From Alphaproteobacteria bacterium (GTDB lineage: Bacteria > Pseudomonadota > Alphaproteobacteria > Rhodobacterales > Rhodobacteraceae): a stretch of DNA of 7,136 nucleotides. The notes beneath the pieces were generated by a model. It had not been told where the DNA came from. It saw nothing but the letters and a program-made list of their open reading frames with translations, and did not search any database. A program made the translations under genes and the position numbers. The stretch covers positions 1 through 7,136 of the forward strand of contig RFGD01000301.1 of the NCBI GenBank assembly GCA_003696705.1. Reading direction: 5' to 3'. Within the stretch, counting starts at the first letter, position 1. Each line of letters begins with the position of its first letter. Below are positions 1-6,510 of the stretch, one piece after another.

Positions 1-405
1 GGCCCCGGCCGGTTCGCGGTCGACGTCGACGGCCTTCCGGACGGCATCTATGCGCTTGACGACGGGACCCTTCGGGCCGTTGCGGCCGTCGGCGCGGCGA
101 CGCCGGTCGAGTTCGAACGCACGGTCGCCACCGACGAACCGCTGTCGGCCTGGGTCGCACAGAGCGGGGGCGCCACGCTGCGACTGGAAGACGGCATGCC
201 GAAGTTGCGCTTCGTGCGCGCAGGCGCGCCGGTCAGCGGGCGCGGCTGGCTGGGGCTTCTTCGCCGGGGCGCCCATGTGACGGCCGAACTTCGGGTGACG
301 CCCCTTGCGCCGGCGTGGCTTTACCTTGTCCTTGCGGCCGGGCTTTATCTTTCCGGCTGGCTGATCGAGGGGCGCCGGGAAGGCGGGCGCAGCCCGAGAC
401 GATAG
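1..405 (+). CDS. C-terminal part of a large membrane protein (glutamine-amidotransferase-like membrane protein family, tentative)
   Basis: The reading frame is open from the first base to a TAG at 403-405, giving 134 residues with no start in the window, so the gene begins upstream. The visible part is a compact, probably periplasmic, beta-rich region with the text GIYALDDGTLRAVAAVG, then RLEDGMPKLRFVRAG and GRGWLGL, followed by one hydrophobic segment at about fragment residues 104-122 (PAWLYLVLAAGLYLSGW) and a short basic cytoplasmic tail. From memory this tail resembles the end of large alphaproteobacterial membrane proteins with a class-I glutamine-amidotransferase-like domain that are encoded after MoxR, DUF58 and DUF4159 genes. 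That cluster would lie to the left and cannot be seen, so the family name is an inference; the coding call itself is firm because codon bias and the membrane segment are good. The internal ATG at 196 is not a credible start. The last 61 bp overlap the convergent gene on the other strand. Confidence 0.7.
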   Translation, partial: GPGRFAVDVDGLPDGIYALDDGTLRAVAAVGAATPVEFERTVATDEPLSAWVAQSGGATLRLEDGMPKLRFVRAGAPVSGRGWLGLLRRGAHVTAELRVTPLAPAWLYLVLAAGLYLSGWLIEGRREGGRSPRR

Positions 406-770
406 GTCGTTTCGGACCACCCTTCCTTGTTCGTGCGCGCGCGGATGAAGACCTCGTCGATGGTCGGAGGGATCTCGACACGGGAAAGCGAACGGGTAAA
501 GGGCTGTTCGCGGACATGGGGGTGCAGTAGCTCTCGGACGCCAAGAACGCGGCCGTCCGGCGCGATGACGGCCCACCCGTCGGCGTAATGAGACCAGCCC
601 GTGTCGTCGTGGCGAAGCGTCACGGTGAAGGTCCAGAAGCCATCTCCATCGGCCCGGGCAGTGGCCGAGACGATCTCGACCGGGCCGGCGATGGCGGCTG
701 CGGGCCCGAGGCATGGGCCAAGGGCGACGGCAAGTGCGGCGAGGCGGAATCGGCAGAGCATGGCCGGCAT
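345..770 (-). CDS. Small exported protein of unknown function (141 aa)
   Basis: Starting at the ATG at 770-768, the product has a clear Sec signal peptide: a basic start (CRFR), a hydrophobic stretch at residues 9-27 and a likely signal-peptidase site after A28 (AAAIA/GPVE). The mature part of about 113 residues reads as one small beta-sandwich-like domain, with VTLRHDDTGWSHYADGW, LHPHVREQPFTRSL and FIRARTNKEGW as its most conserved-looking blocks. I recognise this as a recurring short periplasmic protein in Rhodobacterales, but know no function for it. The last 14 residues (from about RPPSRRP) are low complexity and fall in the overlap with the convergent gene, so the natural domain probably ends near residue 128. 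Neither the ATG at 770 nor the in-frame ATG at 761 has a strong ribosome site; I prefer 770 because it keeps the full signal peptide. It lies 47 nt after the DUF599 gene and may be co-transcribed with it. Confidence 0.78.
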   Translation of the reverse strand: MPAMLCRFRLAALAVALGPCLGPAAAIAGPVEIVSATARADGDGFWTFTVTLRHDDTGWSHYADGWAVIAPDGRVLGVRELLHPHVREQPFTRSLSRVEIPPTIDEVFIRARTNKEGWSETTYRLGLRPPSRRPSISQPER

Positions 771-797
771 GATGCCCGCCGGAGCCCGATCCGCGGT

Positions 798-813
798 GTC
801 ACGTTTGCGTGAC
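798..813. repeat. Perfect 6-bp inverted repeat between the two minus-strand genes
   Basis: GTCACG at 798-803 and CGTGAC at 808-813 are perfect reverse complements separated by TTTG. The repeat sits in the 47-nt gap, just after the DUF599 stop and 27 nt ahead of the exported-protein start. There is no run of T on either side, so it is not a typical intrinsic terminator. It could be an operator for the exported-protein gene or an mRNA hairpin at the gene boundary; the sequence alone does not decide. Confidence 0.45.
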
Positions 814-817
814 GGCG

Positions 818-1513
818 CTAGCGCAAGATGGCCGCGCGCGAGTTGGACGCGAATTCGCGCCGCCAGAGGACGCCTGTCGTGACGACGGTGCCGATGGCAA
901 GGCCCAGGGGCCCGGCAAGCCATGCGAGAGACGCGAGCGCGAAATAGACCGATCGGAGCCCGCGGTTGAAGCTGCGCGCCGCCGAGATGTTGATCTGCGC
1001 GGCGCGCGCGGCCTCGGCGCGGCGGACATCCTCGGCCGCATCGCCGATCTCGGGAACCGAAGCCATCAGGATGGCGCAATAGCCGAACAACCTGTGCGAC
1101 CACACGAATTTGAGAAACGCGTTGGAGACAAGCGCAAGTGCGACGATGAGCTTGAGTTCCCACACCGTGGCGGGGGCCTGATCGAGCGAAAGTTCGCGCG
1201 CAACGCCGGCAAGGCGTTCGGGGTTGGCCAGGGTCGCCGCCCCGCCGCCGATGGCGATCATGCAGGCTGAGGCGAAAAAGCTCGTGCCCTGCCGGAGGCT
1301 CGACAGGATCGCGGCGTCAAAGATGCGCGCATCGCGACCGGCAAAGACTTCCATCCATCGCCGCCGGTAGAAGGCCATCTGGGTCGCGACGGATTTGCGC
1401 GTTGCGTTTTCCCGGTCGATGACGAAACTCGTGCCAAGATAGGCGGTGACCAGAAACGCAAGCGCCAGGTAATCGGCCAGGGTGAACAGCGAGAGAGGGT
1501 CTGCATCCTTCAT
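818..1513 (-). CDS. DUF599 family integral membrane protein (231 aa)
   Basis: The product has about four hydrophobic segments, near residues 10-30, 75-97, 120-150 and 187-217, so it is an inner-membrane protein. Diagnostic DUF599 (Pfam PF04654) features are visible: the polar stretch after the first segment with MAFYRRRWM (residues 46-54), the R-Q-G-T-S-F-F block at 74-80, FVWSHRLFGYC at 136-146, and the hallmark SFNRGLRSVYFALASLAWL at 181-199 followed by GP. Length is normal for the family. The biochemical role of DUF599 proteins is not known to me. The ATG at 1513-1511 is the only good start, although it lacks an obvious Shine-Dalgarno sequence. It is transcribed divergently from the glc operon across an 88-nt gap, and the exported-protein gene follows 47 nt downstream on the same strand. 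Confidence 0.88.
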   Translation of the reverse strand: MKDADPLSLFTLADYLALAFLVTAYLGTSFVIDRENATRKSVATQMAFYRRRWMEVFAGRDARIFDAAILSSLRQGTSFFASACMIAIGGGAATLANPERLAGVARELSLDQAPATVWELKLIVALALVSNAFLKFVWSHRLFGYCAILMASVPEIGDAAEDVRRAEAARAAQINISAARSFNRGLRSVYFALASLAWLAGPLGLAIGTVVTTGVLWRREFASNSRAAILR

Positions 1514-1549
1514 GGCCAGAAGGTAGCGGCAAGACGGCGCAATCGGAAG

Positions 1550-1577
1550 CTTGCCGGGCGCGCAAATTGGTTATATT
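1550..1577 (+). promoter_or_regulatory. Candidate sigma-70-type promoter of glcDEF
   Basis: The gap between the divergent DUF599 and glcD genes is the most AT-rich short stretch of this part of the window. TATATT at 1572-1577 is a good -10 element. A -35-like CTTGCC at 1550-1555 lies 16 nt upstream (or TTGCCG at 1551-1556 with 15 nt). Transcription would start near 1584, leaving a leader of roughly 18 nt before the glcD start. This is pattern matching only; alphaproteobacterial -35 boxes are often weak. Confidence 0.4.
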
Positions 1578-1586
1578 TTCTTACCA
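1568..1586. promoter_or_regulatory. Imperfect dyad overlapping the glcD -10 region (possible operator)
   Basis: TGGTTA at 1568-1573 and TTACCA at 1581-1586 form an inverted repeat matching at five of six positions, with a 7-nt AT-rich centre. Its TGGT...ACCA ends recall the outer bases of sites bound by FadR-subfamily GntR regulators such as LldR, PdhR and GlcC, though the spacing here is wider than in their classical sites. The dyad covers the presumed -10 element, which would suit a repressor. No regulator gene is in the window. The link to glycolate control is inference. Confidence 0.3.
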
Positions 1587-1589
1587 GTG

Positions 1590-1595
1590 AAAGGA
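1590..1595 (+). promoter_or_regulatory. Ribosome binding site fixing the glcD start
   Basis: AAAGGA lies 6 nt before the ATG at 1602. This selects that ATG over the in-frame TTG at 1551, whose extra 17 codons run through the promoter region and are not seen in GlcD proteins. Confidence 0.7.
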
Positions 1596-1601
1596 CGCGC
1601 G

Positions 1602-3041
1602 ATGCACATTCCACCCGCCGACCCGAAAATTCTGGCGCGGCGCGACCGTATTGTCGCGGCGCTGCGCGCTGCCTTGCCGGAAGGCGCCGTCATCGACGAT
1701 CCCGCCGAAACACGCGCCTACGAATGCGACGCGCTGACGGCCTATCGTTGCCCGCCCATGGCCGTGACACTGCCGTCCTCAACCGAGGAGGTTTCGCGCA
1801 TCATGCGCATCTGCCACGACGAGGGGGTGCCGGTCGTGCCCCGCGGTTCGGGCACGTCGCTGGCCGGCGGGGCGCTGCCAACCGCCGACAGCGTGGTGAT
1901 CGGGGTCTCGCGTCTGAACAAGGTGCTCGAGACCGATCTCGACAATCGCTTCATCCGGGTCGAGGCCGGCCGCACGAACCTTTCGATCACGAAGGCCGTC
2001 GAGGCCGAAGGGTTCTTCTACGCCCCCGACCCCTCGTCGCAGCTGGCCTGTGCCATCGCCGGCAACATCGGCATGAACTCGGGCGGCGCGCATTGCCTGA
2101 AATACGGTGTCACGACGAACAATCTTCTGGGCGTGCGCATGGTCCTGGCCGACGGCACGATCGTCGAGCTTGGCGGGCCCATGATGGATGCGCCGGGGCT
2201 TGACCTTCTGGGTGTGGTCTGCGGCTCGGAAGGACAGCTTGGCATCGTGACCGAGGCCACGCTTCGCATCCTGCCAAGGCCCGAGGGCGCGCGGCCGGTG
2301 CTGGTCGGGTTCTCCTCGAACGAGGTTGCCGGCGCATGTGTGGCAGACATCATCAAGGCCGGCATTCTTCCGGTGGCCATCGAGTTCATGGATCGGCCCT
2401 GCATCCGGGCGACCGAGGCCTTCGCCCATGCAGGCTATCCCGACTGCGAGGCCCTCCTCATCGTCGAGGTCGAGGGCAGTCCGGACGAGATCGACCATCA
2501 GATCGGGCTGATCCGCCAGATCGCGACGCTGCACGACCCCGTCGAATTCCGCGAGGCGCGATCCGAGGAAGAGGCCGCGCGCATCTGGCTTGGGCGCAAG
2601 TCGGCCTTCGGCGCGGTCGGCCAGATCAACGACTACATCTGCCTTGACGGAACCATCCCGGTGTCGGAATTGCCGCGCGTTCTTGCGGGTATCCGCCGGC
2701 TTGCCGAGCACTACGAGCTCGAGGTCGCCAACGTCTTCCATGCGGGCGACGGGAACATGCATCCCCTGATCCTGTTCAACGCCAATGAACCCGGAGAGCT
2801 TGCGAAGGCCGAGGCAATGGGGGCCGACATCCTGCGCCTTTGCGTCGAGGTCGGCGGCTGCCTGACCGGCGAACACGGCGTGGGCGTCGAGAAACGCGAT
2901 CTGATGGACGCCCAGTTCACGCCGGCCGATCTTGAAGCGCAGATGCGCGTCAAGGACGTCTTCGACCCGAAGTGGATCCTGAACCCGGCGAAGGTCTTCC
3001 CGCTCGAGGCGAGCGCGAGCCACCGCCGCGCCGCTGCCTGA
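1602..3041 (+). CDS. glcD: Glycolate oxidase subunit GlcD (FAD-linked)
   Basis: This is the catalytic flavoprotein subunit of the GlcDEF complex, which oxidises glycolate (and to some extent D-lactate) to glyoxylate at the membrane and feeds electrons to the respiratory chain. The 479-residue product is close to the length of E. coli GlcD. The N-terminal PCMH-type FAD-binding domain covers about residues 54-233, with PRGSGTSLAGG at 80-90, the PDPSS block at 142-146, AGNIGMNSGGAHCLKYG at 153-169 and CGSEGQLGI at 207-215. The C-terminal FAD-oxidase domain follows (about 235-467), with HAGDGNMHPLI at 380-390 carrying the conserved metal/substrate histidines, EHGVGVEKR at 424-432 and the closing DPKWILNPAKVF at 455-466. 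It is the first gene of the glc operon; glcE starts 11 nt after its stop. It could be confused with a D-lactate dehydrogenase, but the glcE and glcF neighbours make glycolate oxidase the best reading. Confidence 0.96.
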   Translation: MHIPPADPKILARRDRIVAALRAALPEGAVIDDPAETRAYECDALTAYRCPPMAVTLPSSTEEVSRIMRICHDEGVPVVPRGSGTSLAGGALPTADSVVIGVSRLNKVLETDLDNRFIRVEAGRTNLSITKAVEAEGFFYAPDPSSQLACAIAGNIGMNSGGAHCLKYGVTTNNLLGVRMVLADGTIVELGGPMMDAPGLDLLGVVCGSEGQLGIVTEATLRILPRPEGARPVLVGFSSNEVAGACVADIIKAGILPVAIEFMDRPCIRATEAFAHAGYPDCEALLIVEVEGSPDEIDHQIGLIRQIATLHDPVEFREARSEEEAARIWLGRKSAFGAVGQINDYICLDGTIPVSELPRVLAGIRRLAEHYELEVANVFHAGDGNMHPLILFNANEPGELAKAEAMGADILRLCVEVGGCLTGEHGVGVEKRDLMDAQFTPADLEAQMRVKDVFDPKWILNPAKVFPLEASASHRRAAA

Positions 3042-3051
3042 GGCCGTTCGG

Positions 3052-4209
3052 ATGGCGAGCGGCAACACCATCGAGAACGGCGCGCTGGCGCCCGAGGACG
3101 AGGCGGCGCTGGCCGAGCTTCTGGCTTCGGCGGACGGTCCGCTTCGCATCGCCGGCGGCGGCACCCGCCCGATCGGCCGTCCGGTGCGCGGGCGCGTCCT
3201 GACGACGCGCCGGCTTTCCGGCGTCAGCCTTTACGAGCCGGGCGCGCTTACCCTCGTGGTCGGCGCCGGCACCCCGCTGGCCGAGGTCGAGGCGCTGCTT
3301 GCCGCCGAGGGCCAGCGGCTTCCTTTCGAGCCCATGGACCACCGCGGCCTTCTTGGCACGACCGGCGAGCCGACGATCGGCGGCGTTGCGGCGGCAAATG
3401 TCTCGGGGCCGCGGCGCGTCCGCGCCGGGGCCTGCCGCGATTTCCTTCTGGGCGTCAGGTTCGTCGACGGGACGGGCACGGTCGTACGAAGCGGCGGACG
3501 GGTGATGAAGAACGTGACGGGCTACGATCTTGTGCGTCTCATGGCCGGAAGTTTCGGGACGCTCGGCGTGTTGACCGAAGTGGCGTTCAAGGTCCTTCCC
3601 GCGCCCGAGTTGGCGGCGACCCTGGCCTTCGAGGGGCTCGACCTTCGGGAAGCCGTCTTGTTGATGACACGCGCGCTGGCCTCGCCCTGGGAGGTGAGCG
3701 GCGCGGCCCACGTCCCCGGGGCCGACGGAACCTTCCGCACCCTTCTGCGGCTCGAGGGGTTTGCCGATTCCGTCCATTACCGCGCCGGTCGGTTGGCCGA
3801 GCGGCTGTCCGGCTTCGGCGCCCCGGAAACGGATACCGAGCCGGCCAGTGTCGCCGCGACCTGGCGTGAGGTGCGCGACGTCGGGCCCTTTCACGAACGC
3901 GAAGGCGACGTCTGGCGCATCTCGGTGAAGGGAACCGACGCGCCGGAAGTGGCCGAGCGGTTCCCCGAAGCCTCGTTCATGTTCGACTGGGGCGGGGGGC
4001 TGGTCTGGGCGCTGGTGCCGCCGGGCACCGAGTTGCGCGCCAGGCTCGACGGCATTCCAGGCCACGCCACGCTCGTGCGCGCCGACGCGACGACGCGCGA
4101 ACGGATCGCGCCCTTCCCGCCCGAGCCGGCGGCCGTCGCGACCCTCTCGGAAGGGCTTCGGCGGAAATTCGACCCGCGCGGCATCCTGAACCCGGGGCTG
4201 ATGACCTGA
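3052..4209 (+). CDS. glcE: Glycolate oxidase subunit GlcE (FAD-binding)
   Basis: GlcE is the second flavin-binding subunit of glycolate oxidase and is required for activity together with GlcD and GlcF. The 385-residue product is a shortened relative of GlcD: its PCMH-type FAD-binding domain is intact (RIAGGGTRPIG at 32-42, the PFEPMDHRG block at 91-99, TIGGVAAANVSGP at 108-120, GGRVMKNVTGYDL at 148-160, GSFGTLGVLTEVAFKVLP at 166-183), while the C-terminal part is reduced and ends in FDPRGILNPGLM (373-384), the usual family ending. It is somewhat longer than E. coli GlcE (about 350 residues), mainly through the middle and the N-terminus. The ATG at 3052 is preceded by GAGG overlapping the glcD stop (3040-3043), 8 nt upstream, which suggests translational coupling with glcD. 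Confidence 0.95.
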   Translation: MASGNTIENGALAPEDEAALAELLASADGPLRIAGGGTRPIGRPVRGRVLTTRRLSGVSLYEPGALTLVVGAGTPLAEVEALLAAEGQRLPFEPMDHRGLLGTTGEPTIGGVAAANVSGPRRVRAGACRDFLLGVRFVDGTGTVVRSGGRVMKNVTGYDLVRLMAGSFGTLGVLTEVAFKVLPAPELAATLAFEGLDLREAVLLMTRALASPWEVSGAAHVPGADGTFRTLLRLEGFADSVHYRAGRLAERLSGFGAPETDTEPASVAATWREVRDVGPFHEREGDVWRISVKGTDAPEVAERFPEASFMFDWGGGLVWALVPPGTELRARLDGIPGHATLVRADATTRERIAPFPPEPAAVATLSEGLRRKFDPRGILNPGLMT

Positions 4210-4239
4210 ACGCGGTCGCGCCCCGGGCGGCCCCATGGC

Positions 4240-4244
4240 GGAGG
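4240..4244 (+). promoter_or_regulatory. Ribosome binding site fixing the glcF start
   Basis: GGAGG at 4240-4244 lies 6 nt before the ATG at 4251 but only 3 nt before the adjacent in-frame TTG at 4248. The spacing selects the ATG. Confidence 0.75.
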
Positions 4245-4250
4245 ACATTG

Positions 4251-5558
4251 ATGCAGACCAGCTTTACCCCCGAGCAACTGGCCGATCCCGCCATCGCCCG
4301 GTCCAATGCCATCCTTCGCAGCTGCGTGCACTGCGGTTTCTGCACCGCGACCTGTCCGACCTATCAGGTGCTTGGGGACGAGCTCGACAGCCCGCGCGGC
4401 CGCATCTACCTCATCAAGGACATGCTCGAGAACGACCGCGACCCGGATCCGCGCACGGTCCGGCATATCGATCGGTGTCTGAGCTGCCTTGCCTGCATGA
4501 CGACCTGCCCGTCGGGCGTGCACTACATGCACCTTGTCGATCACGCCCGCGCCTATATCGAAAGGCGCTATCGCCGGCCCCTGGCCGAGCGGTTGCTGCG
4601 GCGTCTTCTGGCAAGCGTACTGCCCTATCCCGGGCGCTTCCGTCTTGCGCTTCTGGGGGCGCGGGTCGCAAGGCCGTTCAGGCGGCTTGTGCCCTCGGCG
4701 CGGCTTCGCGCCATGCTCGAGATGGCGCCGCCGCGCCTTCCGCCTCCTTCACGAAACGACAGGCCCCAGGTCTTCCCGTCCAAAGGGCCGCGGCGCTATC
4801 GGGTGGCCCTCATGACCGGCTGCGCCCAGCGGGCGCTCAACACCGACATCAACGATGCGACCATCCGGCTGTTGCGGCGCCTTGGCTGCGAGGTCGTGAT
4901 CGCCCGCGGGAGCGGCTGTTGCGGCGCGCTTGTCCACCACATGGGCCGAGAGGCCGAGAGCCACGCCTTTGCCGAGCGCAACATCCGCGCCTGGATCGCG
5001 GAAGCCGAGGGCGAGGGGCTTGACGCCATCATCATCAACACCTCGGGCTGCGGCACGACCGTCAAGGATTACGGCTACATGCTCCAGGACGGTCCCACGG
5101 CCGAGGCGGCCGCGCGGGTTTCGGCCCTCGCCCAGGACATCACCGAGTTCCTCGCACGTGTGGGCCTTCCCGAAGGCGCCGACAAGGGGGTGCGGGTGGC
5201 CTATCACGCCGCCTGTTCGCTGCAGCACGGCCAGAAGGTTACCGACGCGCCGAAGGCGCTTCTGCGCCGCGTCGGGTTCGAAGTCGTCGAGCCCGAGGAC
5301 GCGCATCTGTGCTGCGGCTCGGCCGGGACCTACAACCTGATGCAGCCGGCCATTGCCGAAGAGCTGAAGCGCAGAAAGGTCGCAACCCTCGAGGCGCGTG
5401 GGCCGGACGTCGTTGCGGCGGGCAACATCGGTTGCATGGTCCAGATCGGTTCGGGCACTTCCGTGCCGGTCGTCCACACCGTCGAGCTGCTGGACTGGGC
5501 AACCGGCGGGCCCGTGCCGCCATCGTTGCGCGGACGATCATTGCCAAGCGCGACCTGA
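4251..5558 (+). CDS. glcF: Glycolate oxidase iron-sulfur subunit GlcF
   Basis: GlcF carries electrons from the flavin subunits to the respiratory chain. The 435-residue product has two ferredoxin-like [4Fe-4S] motifs near the N-terminus: C25-x2-C28-x2-C31-x3-C35-P and C76-x2-C79-x2-C82-x3-C86-P. Two cysteine-rich CCG domains of the heterodisulfide-reductase type follow: the first with TGCAQ around C191, SGCCGALVHHMG at 221-232 and TSGCG around C267; the second with AACSLQHGQ around C322, LCCGSAGTYN at 353-362 and C395. All these cysteines are present, so the subunit looks functional. Length agrees with the family. A 41-nt gap separates it from glcE. Downstream, 55 nt separate it from the protease gene, which has its own strong ribosome site and possibly its own promoter. 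A family of LutA/GlpC-like proteins shares the CCG domains, but the gene order identifies GlcF. Confidence 0.96.
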   Translation: MQTSFTPEQLADPAIARSNAILRSCVHCGFCTATCPTYQVLGDELDSPRGRIYLIKDMLENDRDPDPRTVRHIDRCLSCLACMTTCPSGVHYMHLVDHARAYIERRYRRPLAERLLRRLLASVLPYPGRFRLALLGARVARPFRRLVPSARLRAMLEMAPPRLPPPSRNDRPQVFPSKGPRRYRVALMTGCAQRALNTDINDATIRLLRRLGCEVVIARGSGCCGALVHHMGREAESHAFAERNIRAWIAEAEGEGLDAIIINTSGCGTTVKDYGYMLQDGPTAEAAARVSALAQDITEFLARVGLPEGADKGVRVAYHAACSLQHGQKVTDAPKALLRRVGFEVVEPEDAHLCCGSAGTYNLMQPAIAEELKRRKVATLEARGPDVVAAGNIGCMVQIGSGTSVPVVHTVELLDWATGGPVPPSLRGRSLPSAT

Positions 5559-5570
5559 AGCGGCCACAAT
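5541..5570 (+). promoter_or_regulatory. Weak promoter candidate for the protease gene
   Basis: TTGCCA at 5541-5546 and CACAAT at 5565-5570 are separated by 18 nt and resemble -35 and -10 elements; the first lies inside the end of glcF. Transcription would begin near 5577, about 37 nt before the protease start. The match is modest, and read-through from glcF is equally possible because no terminator is visible after glcF. Confidence 0.25.
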
Positions 5571-5602
5571 TCCGCCAAACCGCTGCGCTAAACCGGCGCG
5601 GC

Positions 5603-5607
5603 GGAGG
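5603..5607 (+). promoter_or_regulatory. Ribosome binding site fixing the protease start
   Basis: GGAGG lies 6 nt before the ATG at 5614. This start gives an intact signal peptide directly at the N-terminus, whereas upstream in-frame starts would run back through the end of glcF. Confidence 0.75.
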
Positions 5608-5613
5608 ACGGGG

Positions 5614-6462
5614 ATGCGGATTATTCGAATTTGTCTGGTCTTCTTTGTATCTGCCGGGCTTTGCGTGGTCGCCGCCTCTGGCGCCATGGCCGGCCCGGCC
5701 GGAAGTGGCGAATCGCCACTGCGGATGCTTTCGACCGCCGACTCGAGCCGCGGCTGGGAGGCCGTCGGCAAGCTCGAACTCGATGGTGTCGGGTTCTGCA
5801 CGGCAACGCTCATCGAGGAGGATGTCGTCCTGACCGCAGCCCATTGCCTTTATGACAAGAGCACGGGGCGGCGGGTCGAGGACGAACGCGTCGCCTTTCT
5901 GGCCGGTTTTCGAAATGGTCGTGCGGTGGCCTATCGGCGTGCCCGCGCCAGTTACGTGGATCCCGAATATGTCTACGACAGCCCGTCGCGGCTGGCCCGC
6001 GTCGCGCATGATCTGGCGGTGATCGAGCTCGATCAGCCGATTCGCCTGCCAAGCCTGCGGCCCTTTGCGACGGCGCGTCTGATCCCGCGCGACGGCGAAG
6101 TCGGGATCGTCTCGTACGCGCAAGACCGCGAGATTGCGCCAAGCCTTCAGGAAACCTGCCACATCCTGGGGCGTGACCCGGGTGTGCACGTCCTCTCCTG
6201 CATCGTCGACTACGGCGCCTCTGGCGCGCCCATCTTCGCCCAGACGTCCTCGGGCCCGCAGGTGGTTTCGGTCGTGTCGGCAAAGGCGACATGGCAGTCG
6301 CGCCCGGTCGCGCTTGCCGCCGCGCTCGAGGGGCGGATCGACGCCCTTGTCGCCGGCGTGCGCCGAGCCGGCCGGATGTTCCGCGACGGGCGCAAGCGCG
6401 TGCGGCTTCTCTCGAAGTCCGAAGCCATGTCGCAGTCGGGCGCGAAGTTCGTCCGTCCCTGA
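5614..6462 (+). CDS. Secreted trypsin-like serine protease (S1/V8-like fold)
   Basis: The 282-residue product begins with a signal peptide (MRIIR, hydrophobic core about 6-22, likely cleavage after A26 in GAMA/GPAG), so it acts in the periplasm or outside the cell. The chymotrypsin-fold catalytic residues are visible: His77 in LTAAHC (73-78), Asp133 in AHDLAVIEL (131-139) and Ser203 in DYGASGAPIF (199-208). C62/C78 and C182/C196 are placed to form two disulfides, the first being the usual one beside the catalytic histidine. The serine motif departs from the classical GDSGGP: the residue before Ser is Ala, not Asp, and the last Gly is Ala. A similar GxSGAP form is, from memory, common in alphaproteobacterial V8/Glu-specific-endopeptidase-like proteins, so this is probably a family trait and not inactivation. 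After about residue 240 there is a basic, arginine/lysine-rich tail (RRAGRMFRDGRKRVR) with no recognisable domain. The substrate is unknown. Confidence 0.92.
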   Translation: MRIIRICLVFFVSAGLCVVAASGAMAGPAGSGESPLRMLSTADSSRGWEAVGKLELDGVGFCTATLIEEDVVLTAAHCLYDKSTGRRVEDERVAFLAGFRNGRAVAYRRARASYVDPEYVYDSPSRLARVAHDLAVIELDQPIRLPSLRPFATARLIPRDGEVGIVSYAQDREIAPSLQETCHILGRDPGVHVLSCIVDYGASGAPIFAQTSSGPQVVSVVSAKATWQSRPVALAAALEGRIDALVAGVRRAGRMFRDGRKRVRLLSKSEAMSQSGAKFVRP

Positions 6463-6475
6463 GGTCGCGGCACCT

Positions 6476-6504
6476 CTTGACGCCGCTGCACGGACGCCCA
6501 GATT
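6476..6504 (+). promoter_or_regulatory. Candidate heat-shock (RpoH-like) promoter of the Hsp20 gene
   Basis: CTTGAC at 6476-6481 matches the -35 CTTGAA-type box used by RpoH (sigma-32) factors, and CCCAGATT at 6497-6504, 15 nt later, resembles the CCCCATNT-type -10 box. A start near 6512 would give an untranslated leader of about 88 nt. Small heat-shock genes are classical RpoH targets, so context supports the call, but the -10 match is imperfect. A sigma-70 reading (TTGACG at 6477-6482 with an AT-rich -10 around 6501-6510) is also possible. Confidence 0.45.
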
Positions 6505-6510
6505 CAATAT

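Noticed and set aside
809..1270. Plus-strand open frame of 153 codons
   Set aside because: Lies opposite the DUF599 gene, whose membrane segments and SFNRGLRS motif are clear; charged, non-globular translation.
1551..1601. Earlier TTG start for glcD
   Set aside because: It would place 17 extra residues over the promoter-like region; the ATG at 1602 has a well-spaced AAAGGA.
1779..3164. Long antisense open frame of 461 codons opposite glcD
   Set aside because: Same explanation: the plus strand encodes GlcD with intact FAD-binding motifs.
2950..4248. Long antisense open frame of 432 codons opposite glcE
   Set aside because: Arginine-, glycine- and proline-rich translation with no domain; it is the mirror of strong third-position GC bias in glcE, which has clear family motifs.
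4248..4250. TTG start for glcF immediately before the ATG
   Set aside because: Only 3 nt from the GGAGG site; the next codon, ATG at 4251, has normal spacing.
5628..5666. Lipoprotein signal peptide for the protease because of Cys17
   Set aside because: The residues before Cys17 (A-G-L) do not make a lipobox; a signal-peptidase I site after A26 fits better.
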